From positions 1 through 64,000 of the forward strand of contig UROC01000002.1 in the NCBI GenBank assembly GCA_900549345.1: a DNA stretch of 64,000 bases, read 5' to 3'. Shown here piece after piece: positions 1-8,305 of this stretch. The stretch's first letter is position 1. Every line of letters starts with the position of its first letter. A model generated the notes under the pieces. That model was not told where the DNA came from, searched no databases, and worked only from the letters and a program-made list of their open reading frames with translations. Source of the DNA: an uncultured Collinsella sp. (GTDB taxonomy: Bacteria; Actinomycetota; Coriobacteriia; Coriobacteriales; Coriobacteriaceae). The translations under genes and the position numbers were made by a program.

Positions 1-13
1 CCGCCTGACATGT

Positions 14-39
14 GCGCGGATGTGTCCGCCAATCCGCGG
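14..39 (-). terminator. Possible terminator hairpin after the lipoprotein gene
   Basis: CGCGGAT (15-21) pairs with ATCCGCG (32-38) about 17 nt past the stop codon of the minus-strand lipoprotein gene. There is no clear U-run, so this is only a weak terminator candidate. Confidence 0.3.
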
Positions 40-55
40 CTATCGGTGTCTGCCG

Positions 56-898
56 TTACGCGATGGTTGCGCTGTAGGAGGCGACGTCCTCGTAGGAATC
101 GGTCAGGTAGGCGTCGATGCCGATGGTCGTATTGACCAGGTCGTCAAGGCTATCGAGCGTGCCGTTCGAGAACGTGAATTCCTCAGTGGCGTTGGTGCCG
201 GGCATCAGGTGAGCCGAGAACCAGGGTTCCTTCATGGTGCCGTTGACGTTGGTCTTGCCGGAAGGAGCGTAGAAGGTCAGGTCCTTGTCGCTCTTGTTGG
301 TGATGTTGACGACAAAACCGATGTCGCCCCACTCGTCCTTGAACTTCTCGGTGATGGTGATGGTGCACAGGTCGTCATCGGCAACGGTGACGGCGGGGGA
401 GATTTCAATCTTCTGGACGTCGTCGTCTTCGACGGCCTCGTCGATCTCTTCTTCCTTCTCGGCCGCCTCGCGATCCTTCTTCACCGTGCCGGACAGGTCC
501 TTGTCGGACTTGGTAAAGACAAGATTGCCGTCATCCTCTTCGAGGATGAGCTTGCCGTCCTTGAGCTTCATGTCATGCGACTCGTCTTCGGCGGTGATGG
601 TTACGGTGGTGGCGTCCTTTGCCTCCCATTTCAGGTCGACGACTTCAAGGAACAGGTCGAGGGCGCCTGTACCGTCCTCATCGAGAATCAGGACGCAGTG
701 GACACCCCAATCCTCGAGCATCTTCATGTACTCATCGGTCAGTTCTTCACCCTCCAGGGTTCCACCCGAGAGTTCCCAGCTGCCGACGAAGTTGGCCTTG
801 GGGTCTTTGCCGCCGCCGCTGCAGCCCGTCAGGGCAAAGGCGAGCGCAAGGACGCATGTCAGAAATGCGAGTACGGATTTTTTGAACGTTGTCTTCAT
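56..898 (-). CDS. Secreted lipoprotein of unknown function
   Basis: A 280-residue predicted lipoprotein. It starts with MKTTFKKS, followed by a hydrophobic core and a lipobox ending LTGC, so it should be lipid-anchored on the outer face of the membrane. The mature part begins with a GSWELSG-type segment seen in small lipocalin-like lipoproteins. It continues through an acidic, coiled-coil-like stretch rich in Glu and Lys and ends in a beta-rich domain (FVVNITNKSDKDLTFY) reminiscent of DUF4352-type Ig folds. The start at 898 is chosen because AAGGAGGACACC precedes it; a longer reading frame would overlap the upstream gene. It is the last gene of a four-gene minus-strand run with zinc-ribbon proteins, 80 nt after the SPFH gene. 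No function can be assigned from the sequence. Confidence 0.85.
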   Translation of the reverse strand: MKTTFKKSVLAFLTCVLALAFALTGCSGGGKDPKANFVGSWELSGGTLEGEELTDEYMKMLEDWGVHCVLILDEDGTGALDLFLEVVDLKWEAKDATTVTITAEDESHDMKLKDGKLILEEDDGNLVFTKSDKDLSGTVKKDREAAEKEEEIDEAVEDDDVQKIEISPAVTVADDDLCTITITEKFKDEWGDIGFVVNITNKSDKDLTFYAPSGKTNVNGTMKEPWFSAHLMPGTNATEEFTFSNGTLDSLDDLVNTTIGIDAYLTDSYEDVASYSATIA

Positions 899-978
899 GG
901 TGTCCTCCTTCTTGTGTGAAAACCCATAGAAGCAAATGCGGGGGTGGCGGATCCCCCGCCAATTACCAGATAGAGGGG

Positions 979-2220
979 CTAGGGCCTGGGCGTTCCGCAG
1001 TTGCTGCAGAACTTGCCGCCGTTTTCGCTGCCGCAGTTGGGGCAGAACCACTTGGCCGGTGCCGGGGCGGGCGCGGGACTGCCACACTCGGGGCAGAACT
1101 TGCCGGTGTTGGTGGCGCCGCAGCTGCAGGTCCACGTGCCGGCCGCGGGGGCAGCGGCAGGAGCCGGTGCGGGAGCGGGTGTCGGAGCCGGCTGTGGGGC
1201 AGCCTGCTGCTGTGCCTGGCCGGCGGCGAACAGCTGGCTGGCGTTCATGCCGCCCATGCCGCCCGCCATGCCCATGCCCATAAAGCCGGCCATCGCGCCG
1301 TTGGGGTTGGCGGCTGCCGCGCGCATTGCGTCGCTCTGGGCACTGGCGATGTTGGCGGCTGCCATGGTGGGATCGCGCATGACCGCGGCCTTCTGCAGGT
1401 CCTTGATCATCTGCTCGTCTTCTTGCGAAGCGGCGATGGAGTTGACGCCAAAGCTCACGATCTCAACACCGCGAAGGTCGCGCCAATCGGCCGAGAGGAC
1501 CTCGTTGAGCGTGCGGGCGAGCTCGGTGGTGTGGCCAGGGATGGCGCTGTAGCGAATGCCCATCTCCGAGATCTTGGCAAAGGCGGGCTGCAGGGCGGTG
1601 AGCAGCTCGGACTTAAGCTGGCTGTCGATCTTGTCGCGCGTATAGCTATCGGTCACGTTGCCGCAGACATTGGTGTAGAACAGCAGCGGGTTGGTGATAC
1701 GGTACGAATACTCGCCGTTGCAGCGCACAGAGATGTCGACATCCAGGCCGATGTTGTTATCGACCACGCGGAAGGGCACGGGCGAGGCGGTACCGTACTT
1801 GTTGCCGATGATCTCCTTGGTGTTGATGAAGTAGACGCGCTGGTCCTTGCCCGCGTCGCCACCAAAGGTAAAGCGGCTGCCGATATTGGCGAACGTCTCC
1901 TTGATGGAGTCGCCCAAGTTGCCGCTAAAGACGCTCGGCTCGCTGCCGGTATCAAAGACGAACTCGCCGGGCTCCAGCGCAACCTCGATGATCTTGCCGT
2001 TTTGCACCACGAGCATGCCCTGACCATCGTTAACGGCGATGACGGAGCCGTTTGAGATGACGTTGTCCTCGCCGCGCGTGTTGGAGCTGCGACCGCCGGT
2101 GCGCTTGCTGCCCTTGCAGGCCAAGACGTCAGCAGGCATCGATTCGCAATAGATAAATTCCTTCCACTGGTCGGCCATGACGCCGCCGGCAGCACCCAAT
2201 CCAGCTTTCAAGAGTCCCAT
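979..2220 (-). CDS. SPFH-domain protein with two C-terminal zinc ribbons (YdjI-like)
   Basis: A 413-residue protein. The N-terminal 300 residues resemble the SPFH/'virion core' family represented by Bacillus YdjI: GEFVFDTGSEPSVF, a region mentioning a cytosolic ring-forming fold, and RGVEIVSFGVNSI. A Met/Gly/Ala-rich segment and a Pro-Ala linker follow. After about residue 361 come two zinc ribbons, CSCG...CPECG and CPNCG...CSNCG. SPFH proteins assemble on membranes and organise partners; in Bacillus this family sits in the pspA-ydjGHI stress operon. Here it follows a TFIIB-type zinc-ribbon membrane protein by 48 nt, which supports a shared complex. The start is set by GAAAGGAAGATCACC just upstream. 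Family assignment is fairly secure; the role is inferred from the Bacillus context. Confidence 0.8.
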   Translation of the reverse strand: MGLLKAGLGAAGGVMADQWKEFIYCESMPADVLACKGSKRTGGRSSNTRGEDNVISNGSVIAVNDGQGMLVVQNGKIIEVALEPGEFVFDTGSEPSVFSGNLGDSIKETFANIGSRFTFGGDAGKDQRVYFINTKEIIGNKYGTASPVPFRVVDNNIGLDVDISVRCNGEYSYRITNPLLFYTNVCGNVTDSYTRDKIDSQLKSELLTALQPAFAKISEMGIRYSAIPGHTTELARTLNEVLSADWRDLRGVEIVSFGVNSIAASQEDEQMIKDLQKAAVMRDPTMAAANIASAQSDAMRAAAANPNGAMAGFMGMGMAGGMGGMNASQLFAAGQAQQQAAPQPAPTPAPAPAPAAAPAAGTWTCSCGATNTGKFCPECGSPAPAPAPAKWFCPNCGSENGGKFCSNCGTPRP

Positions 2221-2268
2221 GGTGATCTTCCTTTCTCGTCAAAGGCCGGGTGGTATTGGTCAGGATGG

Positions 2269-3591
2269 TTAGTCGTCCTTGTCGTCCTTCATGACGACGG
2301 TGGTCTCGGTGTGGCTGAAGGTGTCGTGCTTCTCGACCAGGTCGAGCTCGCCGCAGTACTCGTCGGCGTGGGTGGCCTCGTTGGCTGTCTTGAGCTGGCC
2401 GACCAGCAACACGTCTGCGATGATCACGATGATCAGCGGCGCGACGATGTTGATGAGGATGCCCTCGATATCAAAGGTGAAGTAGTCTGGATCGAAGGCG
2501 TTCCCACCCATGAAGAGAATTTGGGAGAGAACAAATCCGATTACAAAGAACAGCACCGAGGCGATCGCGAGCTTGGGCTTTGAGCAGGGAAGCTCGCCGA
2601 CCATGCGGCCGGTTTGGCCGTTCATGGCAAACAGGTAGCTCTTGCCGTTCCACGAGGTAGAGAGCATCCACACGGGGAACAGGGCATAATCGCTGTTTTC
2701 CCAGGTGTAGTCGAGCTGCTTGCTTTCGACTGTGGCGTCGTCGTACTCGTCGACGACGGTCTCGCGCAGGGCCGAGATCGTGCTCTCCTCCATGCGGCGC
2801 TCGGCACGCGCCTTGCAGGTTTCACAGTCCTCGTCGTAGCGGTTGGCGATGTAGCCGGGCATATACGCGACCGAGAACGGGCGCAGCGCGTCGTAGTCAA
2901 ACGGCTCGATGGCGTCCATGTGGCCGTCGGGCATCTTGGACGATCCATCGACGGGTACGCGCTCAAATGAGATATTGCCTTTACGGTAGGCGTCGTAGTG
3001 GTCGGTGGTCGTGACGGTACGATCGGATTCCTCAGTCACGGTCTCGTTGGTAGCATCAAAGTGCACTTCGCCGTCCACGCGGGCGCCGTAAAGCCAAAAC
3101 GGCACGTAAACGCCTTGGACTTCGTCGATGTGGTTGCCGGTGACAAAGCTCTTGGGCAGCAGGACCTTGCCCTTGTAATGCTCTTTGAGCGCAGCCATAA
3201 CGTCGTCGCGTCCGAGCTTAAACGGAATCACCAGGTCGGGTGAAAAGTCTCCCGAGAGCTGACCGGGTGCCACGGCGGGGTTGCCGCAGTACGGGCAGGT
3301 GGTAACGGCGACGGTACCGTCCGAGATTAGCTCGGCGCCACACGATGAGCAGATATAGCCGGCGTTTTGGGCGAGCTCCTGCACCGCAGCGTCGGCGGCG
3401 GGCTTGGGCGCTGCTGCTGCAGCGTCGGCTTTGGCGTCTGCCTTGTCCTGGCGCTCGCGATAGAGGGCTTCGACTTCTTCGACTTCAAAGCGCGAGTCGC
3501 AGTAGTCGCAGACGAGCTTTTGCTCGGCGCTGGCAAAATGCAGGGGGCCGCCACACGCGGGGCACTGATAGTTAACGCTCTCGAAGGCCAT
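2269..3591 (-). CDS. TFIIB-type zinc-ribbon membrane protein (YdjG-like)
   Basis: A 440-residue protein with two N-terminal zinc ribbons: CPACGG...CDYC at residues 10-33 and CSSCG...CPYCG at about 82-104. They are separated by a Lys/Ala-rich charged linker. A large middle domain (DLVIPFKLGRDD, VQGVYVPFWLYGARVDG, FPVWMLSTSWNGKSYLFAMNG) is typical of proteins annotated as TFIIB-type zinc-ribbon or YdjG-like. Two hydrophobic segments follow near residues 345-365 and 380-402, then a charged tail. It lies 24 nt after the DUF4428 gene and 48 nt before the SPFH gene, so the three are probably co-transcribed. The start has GGAAAGGACCGATC upstream. A membrane-associated role with the SPFH partner is inferred, not shown. 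Confidence 0.8.
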   Translation of the reverse strand: MAFESVNYQCPACGGPLHFASAEQKLVCDYCDSRFEVEEVEALYRERQDKADAKADAAAAAPKPAADAAVQELAQNAGYICSSCGAELISDGTVAVTTCPYCGNPAVAPGQLSGDFSPDLVIPFKLGRDDVMAALKEHYKGKVLLPKSFVTGNHIDEVQGVYVPFWLYGARVDGEVHFDATNETVTEESDRTVTTTDHYDAYRKGNISFERVPVDGSSKMPDGHMDAIEPFDYDALRPFSVAYMPGYIANRYDEDCETCKARAERRMEESTISALRETVVDEYDDATVESKQLDYTWENSDYALFPVWMLSTSWNGKSYLFAMNGQTGRMVGELPCSKPKLAIASVLFFVIGFVLSQILFMGGNAFDPDYFTFDIEGILINIVAPLIIVIIADVLLVGQLKTANEATHADEYCGELDLVEKHDTFSHTETTVVMKDDKDD

Positions 3592-3615
3592 GATCGGTCC
3601 TTTCCGTGCCGGGGG

Positions 3616-4353
3616 CTATGCGCCTATGGCGCCGCCGCAGTATTCGCAGCGCCCGCTGGCATCGGGAATGGTGGTTGCGCCGCAGAAGGGGCAGGTGACC
3701 GCGGTCTTGGGGGCCTTGGCGGCCACGACGCTGTCGCGCGTCTCCTGGCGCAGCTGCACCAGCGCATCGCGAACTTCGGTTGCCTGGCGCTTGGCCTCAC
3801 GGTATTCGATGGAACCGCGCTGATCGATGGTGGAGTCGTTCACGCGCAGGTTGATCTCGGTAAAGTACGGCGTGTTGACGTGGATGGTCAGATTAAAGTC
3901 GTAATCCAGGTCGTAACGCGGCGGGTTGTAGCTCTCGCGCTCGCCGTCCTTGGTCTCGCGATAGATCTCGGTGCGATGCTCGTCGATATCCATATCGCAG
4001 CCGAGTACCTGCGAGAACTCGATGATGTCGGGGTTGGCGTCGCGCCAGCGACTCTGCGAAGTGATGATCAACAGGCCCGCGTCTTCGTCGAGCATGATGT
4101 TGGTACGTCCGGCAGAAAGCGTGCGCGTGGGATTGAACGACGCCAGGCGCTCGGCATTGGCCTCACGGTAGGCGAGCTGCTCGCGGATATCGTCCGCGGT
4201 GCTGGAGCGATAGCCGCCAAAGAAGGGGGAGAGCTTGCCGACGCACTCTTTGCACAGGTAGCCCTCGTTGATCTTGGTCTTGCCGAGAAGTCCCAGCTCG
4301 GTACCGCAAATCGCGCACTCTTTCTTCTCGAACATCTTGTCAAAGAAGCCCAT
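3616..4353 (-). CDS. DUF4428-domain zinc-binding protein
   Basis: A 245-residue protein with an N-terminal DUF4428-type zinc finger (KKECAICGTELG...YLCKECVGKL, residues 12-40). A central beta-rich domain is related to PH/SHOCT-neighbour proteins (AGLLIITSQSRWRD, DYDFNLTIHVNTPYF). A C-terminal zinc ribbon ends the protein (CPFCGATTI...CEYCGG). It is the first gene of the minus-strand zinc-ribbon operon, with GGGAGGCAGCC before the ATG. The family often co-occurs with TFIIB-ribbon and SPFH proteins in Firmicutes and Coriobacteriia. Its biochemical role is not known to me. Confidence 0.8.
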   Translation of the reverse strand: MGFFDKMFEKKECAICGTELGLLGKTKINEGYLCKECVGKLSPFFGGYRSSTADDIREQLAYREANAERLASFNPTRTLSAGRTNIMLDEDAGLLIITSQSRWRDANPDIIEFSQVLGCDMDIDEHRTEIYRETKDGERESYNPPRYDLDYDFNLTIHVNTPYFTEINLRVNDSTIDQRGSIEYREAKRQATEVRDALVQLRQETRDSVVAAKAPKTAVTCPFCGATTIPDASGRCEYCGGAIGA

Positions 4354-4474
4354 GGCTGCCTCCCATCAACAGGTAGCGTGTGTCACTTTTGATGATGGGG
4401 GAGTGCGCAGCCTTTCACGATACCCAGACGGCTCAACGAGTCTCCACAACTGGGACACATGGCCCATTTTTCCT

Positions 4475-4534
4475 ACTCATTGGGGACGTACTTAAATGAG
4501 TGAAACTACTCATTTAAGTACGTCCCCAATGAGT
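4475..4534. repeat. Paired REP-like palindromes (27 bp each, head-to-head)
   Basis: Two 27-bp units, 4475-4501 and 4508-4534, are perfect inverted copies separated by six bases. Each unit is also a hairpin on its own, with arms ACTCATT and AATGAGT around a GGGGACGTAC core. Related single copies lie at 11382-11408 (one change) and 29213-29239 (several changes that keep the arms roughly complementary). The whole structure resembles a REPIN. Together with the 18-bp repeat at 4545-4608 it fills most of the 347-bp gene-free gap between the DUF4428 and DUF1593 genes. Confidence 0.85.
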
Positions 4535-4544
4535 GCCACAGAAT

Positions 4545-4608
4545 GAGAGTGGATAATCTCCCGTTTTTGGCCTGTGTGCAGGCTCAAAGTGGGAGATTAT
4601 CCACTCTC
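4545..4608. repeat. 18-bp perfect inverted repeat
   Basis: GAGAGTGGATAATCTCCC (4545-4562) and its exact reverse complement (4591-4608) are separated by 28 bases. It lies ten bases after the REP pair at 4475-4534. No U-run follows either arm, so it looks more like a dispersed structured repeat than a terminator. Confidence 0.8.
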
Positions 4609-4700
4609 GTCATTTGGGTGTCCAACAATCCTCGCTCGTTTGGCGCCTGGGGACACTCTTTGTCGAATGCGGCGGCTGCCGAATGTGGGCGCCGTCCTTG

Positions 4701-6212
4701 CTATGCCACGGTTACGGCGACCTGGGCGTAGCGGCTGCAGGGGCGCTCGGCGCGCGTCTGCACGGTAAGGGTGAGCACAAGGCGGTCGCCGGGCCGCGCG
4801 TCGGCGGGCACGATGAAAGCGGTGTCTACCGTGCATTCTTGCCACAGCGACAGATCCTGGGCGCCTGCATAGCTCGACGGGTCCACGGCGACATCCCAAT
4901 GTACATCGAAGCCCTTGCCGTCGGGGTCGACGATGGTCGCTGTAAGGTCGACGCGCTCGTCGGCTGTGGCGCTGCGGTCGGCCGTGACCTCGACAACATG
5001 TGCCGGATGCGAGCAGGCTGCCGGATCATGGGCACACCATTGCGCGCGGGCGGCAAAGTCTTCCTGATAGGCACGCAGATAGGGATTGAGATTGTCGTCT
5101 GCGGGCGTGCCGATGGAGGCAAAACCGGCGGGCGCGTTCGCATCGGGATGCCCATCAAAAAACATGCGTCCCAGCAGCGTATCGAAGCCACGGTCGTCGA
5201 TACCGCGCAGGCCAAACGGCAGCAGCGGAATATAGGTCATGCTGTCGCCTTCGGCCATAAAATCGCCGCGCTCAAACTGCATCGCGGGCATGCCTTCCAG
5301 GCCCCAATCCAGACGGGCATGCTTGCCAAACTGAAAGCGCTCAGGCTCGTTTTCGTAGACCTTACCATCGCCATAGAGCATATAGCGTGCCATGAGGGGG
5401 CCGTTGCCCTGCGTGAGATTCTGCTCGGGCCAGGGAGCCTTAAACAGCGGCAGCGTATCGGGCTGAGCTGTTTTGGCGTCGACATAGCCGCCATACATAT
5501 AGGGAACACGCCAAAAGATGAGCTCGGGAAAGAGCTCGCGCCCATGGTCGAGCCACGAGTTGTCCTGTCCCACGCCATCGGCAACGCCCATCACGCGCAC
5601 CTTCTGATAGACCTGCTGCTGCACGGCGGGCCACTCGGGCGTGGCGCGATAGCGCTCGGCAATACTCATGAGGGCGCGAACGATCGTATTCATACCACCC
5701 CAGCTGAGCAACCATAACGTACGCGGATCATCATCTAAAATCGCCTGCGCAATTACGCGAGACCCCTCAGTTTCCTCAGTCACATCACCCTCAAAGGCAA
5801 CATTTCCCACAAAGGTGCGCTCGATCATCTGGGCGGGCGTGGGAAACGGCGGCTCACCGGCAGCGGCCGCATTTGCTTGCAACTGCGGCCAAGCCTGGGC
5901 ATATTCATTACTCCAGAGACTCTCAATCCAATGCTCGGGAAACGGCCGATACTCACGAAGCTCGCCGGCTAGCGGATCGGGCTCATGAGGCACAACAGCC
6001 CACTCATAAGAGCGCCGCCCTTTGGTCCGCCAATGCGAATTCACCTCGCCGAGCGTATGAACCCCATCCCCAAGAAAGTGATACTGCGAAGCCGTATACA
6101 CCACAGCCTGAACATCAAGCAAGTTGAGATACAGAGCCAAATGAACAAGCGAGTTCATATCATCGACTTCCATATCAGTGGTAACAATCACCCGAGTCAA
6201 CTTCTGGGACAT
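4701..6212 (-). CDS. DUF1593 (Sde182-type) nucleoside-hydrolase-like protein
   Basis: A 503-residue protein of the DUF1593 family. The N-terminus VIVTTDMEVDD keeps the Asp-rich signature of inosine-uridine nucleoside hydrolases, with Asp13, Asp17 and Asp18 as likely Ca2+ ligands. The last ~80 residues form a beta-rich domain (RVDLTATIVDPDGKGFDVHW), matching the Ig-like C-terminal module of Sde182-type proteins. No signal peptide is visible, so it probably acts in the cytoplasm. I chose the ATG at 6212 because GGAGC precedes it and the nucleoside-hydrolase strand starts right after it. Its neighbours are an esterase, a PTS and a DUF4038 glycosidase, suggesting a role in degrading an imported glycoside; the substrate is unknown. 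Confidence 0.82.
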   Translation of the reverse strand: MSQKLTRVIVTTDMEVDDMNSLVHLALYLNLLDVQAVVYTASQYHFLGDGVHTLGEVNSHWRTKGRRSYEWAVVPHEPDPLAGELREYRPFPEHWIESLWSNEYAQAWPQLQANAAAAGEPPFPTPAQMIERTFVGNVAFEGDVTEETEGSRVIAQAILDDDPRTLWLLSWGGMNTIVRALMSIAERYRATPEWPAVQQQVYQKVRVMGVADGVGQDNSWLDHGRELFPELIFWRVPYMYGGYVDAKTAQPDTLPLFKAPWPEQNLTQGNGPLMARYMLYGDGKVYENEPERFQFGKHARLDWGLEGMPAMQFERGDFMAEGDSMTYIPLLPFGLRGIDDRGFDTLLGRMFFDGHPDANAPAGFASIGTPADDNLNPYLRAYQEDFAARAQWCAHDPAACSHPAHVVEVTADRSATADERVDLTATIVDPDGKGFDVHWDVAVDPSSYAGAQDLSLWQECTVDTAFIVPADARPGDRLVLTLTVQTRAERPCSRYAQVAVTVA

Positions 6213-6341
6213 AGGAACAGCTCCAATCAAAATCAATTCAGCCAGTTACGCGCAAGGCAAGACGGGACCCACGCCCCCATCGCCCGCGACCCGGCGGCCC
6301 GCCGGAATCGGCCGACCAGCGTTTCGAACAACGTTAACTTA

Positions 6342-6468
6342 GGGGGCTCTGACCTTTAGTTTTGTAAACATTCCGCAGCGCGAGCCCCGCTTATCCGATG
6401 CTCCGAAGGAGCAGGATAAGCGGGGCTCATGCGCGAGGACGTTTACAAAACTAAAGGTCAGAGCCCCC
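6342..6468. repeat. 127-bp nested inverted-repeat element
   Basis: Perfect 28-bp outer arms (6342-6369 and 6441-6468) enclose a second inverted repeat, GAGCCCCGCTTATCC against GGATAAGCGGGGCTC. The centre contains a small GCTCC-gaa-GGAGC hairpin. The whole element can therefore fold into one long, almost uninterrupted hairpin. It sits between the convergently spaced ends of two minus-strand genes (esterase stop at 6479, DUF1593 start at 6212). The element has the shape of a MITE or REPIN and is not a simple terminator. Confidence 0.85.
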
Positions 6469-6478
6469 GATGGGATGG

Positions 6479-7816
6479 TTACCTCGAAACCCTGGCCGAC
6501 CACTCCCAGCAGCCCACCGGCTCGCCGTCGATGAGTACGTTGCCCCCGTCGAAGTCTTGATAACACAGGTCGTTGAATTGGTGGATCCACACGCCGTGGT
6601 TGAACGTCTTCTTGGCCGAGCCGTCGGCCTCGCGATACACGCCGGTCAGGTCCTCGACATGGCTAAAGTAGGTGAGATGCACGTTGGCGCCGGCACCGCG
6701 CAGGCGCGCGAACAGCGGCAGCACGGTCTGTTGCGGTGACACAAGTTCGTCGCCCTTGGAGTGCGTAAACCACAGCGGCGTCTTGGCGAGCGCGGCTACG
6801 TCCTCCTCCGTGGCGTTGTACCACGGGGCACAGCAGGGAAGGCCGGCGGCGAAGAAATCGGGGTAGTCGGCGCACAGGCGCAGGGTCATAAAGCCGCCGT
6901 TGGAAAGGCCGGCAACCACGATGCGGTCGGTATCGATGCGATCGGCATGCTCGGCGACAAACTCATCGATGAGCGCCTTGAGCACGGGGGAGTAGATGCT
7001 CTGGTTGGAGCGACCGAGCTGCTCGACGCCGTTGTCCATCCAAAACGTGGGCGACTGCGGCACGAGCACCCAGGCAAAGCCGCCAAAGTAGCGCTGGATT
7101 TGCGCCTGGCTAATGGCCGTCACGCGGTTGCCGATATAGGCGCGCGTGGCGCCTTCGCCCTTCGTGGCACCCTTGCCTTCGCCGGCGCCGTGCAGGTACA
7201 CCACGAGCGGGGCCTTTTGGGGCACGACCGTGGCCTCGGGCGCGAAGGGATTGAAGCAGGCCGAGTCCTCTGCCTTAAAGCTGGGCTCAAAGAAGCCGTA
7301 CTCGAGCGCAATACCATTGACGGCGGTCTTTTGCACGGCATTGCTCCAGCCCTTGAGCGCGGGGCAGATGTTGCCGCGACAGGCATCGAAGACCAAGCCG
7401 CTGGTGGGATCGTCGCCATCGTTGCCGGGAAGGGCTACGAGCTGCGTGATGCGCAGCTGGTCGTCGAGCAGGCGCGAGCCCATGACGCCGCCTTCAATCT
7501 TTTTGGTCAGGCGCTGCTCGGCGACTTCGAGCGCCACATGGGTGCCCACGGCGAGCTTGCGACCGTTCTCGTCACACGGATACGCGGCGAGAACGTCGAT
7601 GTAACCCACGGAGGGCGCGGCATGGTCGGCGCCGTGCTCCTTGCGCATCAGAACCTCGCCCGTGCGCTCGTGACGCTCTACATATATATGGAAGGAGCGT
7701 GCGTCGATATCGTTGGCACGAACGGTGCACGGCAGGTCGAGCACAACCTTGCTGATCCAGGGGCCAAAGTCGCCCAAGGTGGTGACGGTTGCGTAGGTAC
7801 ATGACTTGAGTTCCAT
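6479..7816 (-). CDS. Alpha/beta-hydrolase (PHB-depolymerase / prolyl-oligopeptidase type esterase)
   Basis: A 445-residue alpha/beta hydrolase. The C-terminal half carries the oxyanion-side motif VVYLHGAGEG, the nucleophile elbow GLSNGG (Ser near residue 320), and a late catalytic region with HVED and FNHGVW. The N-terminal ~180 residues form a beta-rich domain seen in multi-domain feruloyl or acetyl esterases. There is no signal peptide, so it is probably cytosolic. The ATG at 7816 is chosen for GGGAGGAAGCTC upstream. It is divergent from the PTS gene across a 489-bp operator-rich spacer, so coordinated control is likely. It may remove acyl groups from an imported, phosphorylated oligosaccharide; this is inferred from context. 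Confidence 0.8.
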   Translation of the reverse strand: MELKSCTYATVTTLGDFGPWISKVVLDLPCTVRANDIDARSFHIYVERHERTGEVLMRKEHGADHAAPSVGYIDVLAAYPCDENGRKLAVGTHVALEVAEQRLTKKIEGGVMGSRLLDDQLRITQLVALPGNDGDDPTSGLVFDACRGNICPALKGWSNAVQKTAVNGIALEYGFFEPSFKAEDSACFNPFAPEATVVPQKAPLVVYLHGAGEGKGATKGEGATRAYIGNRVTAISQAQIQRYFGGFAWVLVPQSPTFWMDNGVEQLGRSNQSIYSPVLKALIDEFVAEHADRIDTDRIVVAGLSNGGFMTLRLCADYPDFFAAGLPCCAPWYNATEEDVAALAKTPLWFTHSKGDELVSPQQTVLPLFARLRGAGANVHLTYFSHVEDLTGVYREADGSAKKTFNHGVWIHQFNDLCYQDFDGGNVLIDGEPVGCWEWSARVSR

Positions 7817-7865
7817 GAGCTTCCTCCCTTGTGCCACGCGTGCTAAATAATCGCGGCAATACAAT

Positions 7866-7879
7866 CTAAACATGTTTAG
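7866..7879. promoter_or_regulatory. Perfect 14-bp palindrome, candidate operator
   Basis: CTAAACATGTTTAG is a perfect palindrome 50 bp upstream of the esterase start. It is the first of several TAAAC/GTTTA sites in the 489-bp spacer (7817-8305), which holds no convincing gene. Confidence 0.5.
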
Positions 7880-7948
7880 TGTAATGCAGAAATCCAGAAT
7901 AAGCAGATGAACTCGGTAAACGGCTCCATCAAACGCTCAATGAACTAC

Positions 7949-7962
7949 TAAACACTCGTTTA
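7949..7962. promoter_or_regulatory. TAAAC-GTTTA inverted repeat, candidate operator
   Basis: TAAAC-actc-GTTTA lies mid-way in the esterase/PTS spacer and shares its half-site with 7866-7879 and 8183-8199. The arm spacing differs between the three sites, which argues for some caution. Confidence 0.4.
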
Positions 7963-8171
7963 CTACTATCTAGCAGGGCTTTTGTTGATGAGTCAACAAG
8001 GCATTTGGGTGCCAGATTATATAAAATCCCACGTAGACGGCCATTTATAAATTAACGCACTATATGTAATGCCTTGGCATTCAATTACGTTCACCCCCGA
8101 TTTTCTACCGTTCACCGGACTGCAAACGGCAAAAGTGCCACAAATTCGATGCTGCGTGTAAACTAAGCGCT

Positions 8172-8199
8172 GTAAACGTTCAGTAAACAGATTGTTTAC
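8172..8199. promoter_or_regulatory. Clustered GTAAAC half-sites, candidate operator upstream of the PTS gene
   Basis: GTAAACA-gat-TGTTTAC (8183-8199) is a perfect 7-bp inverted repeat. It is preceded at once by TGTAAACGTTCA (8171-8182) and another GTAAAC at 8158. The cluster is about 105 bp upstream of the PTS start, a plausible position for a repressor or activator. No cognate regulator gene is adjacent. Confidence 0.5.
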
Positions 8200-8305
8200 G
8201 ACAGCGTATCCAAGGGCTCGGCAGCCGTAAGGGGTTATAGCCGCCGGGCCAAAGGCGTGCCTACGTCCAAACGGGTAGACACACGATGATATGGGGAGGG
8301 GTCCC

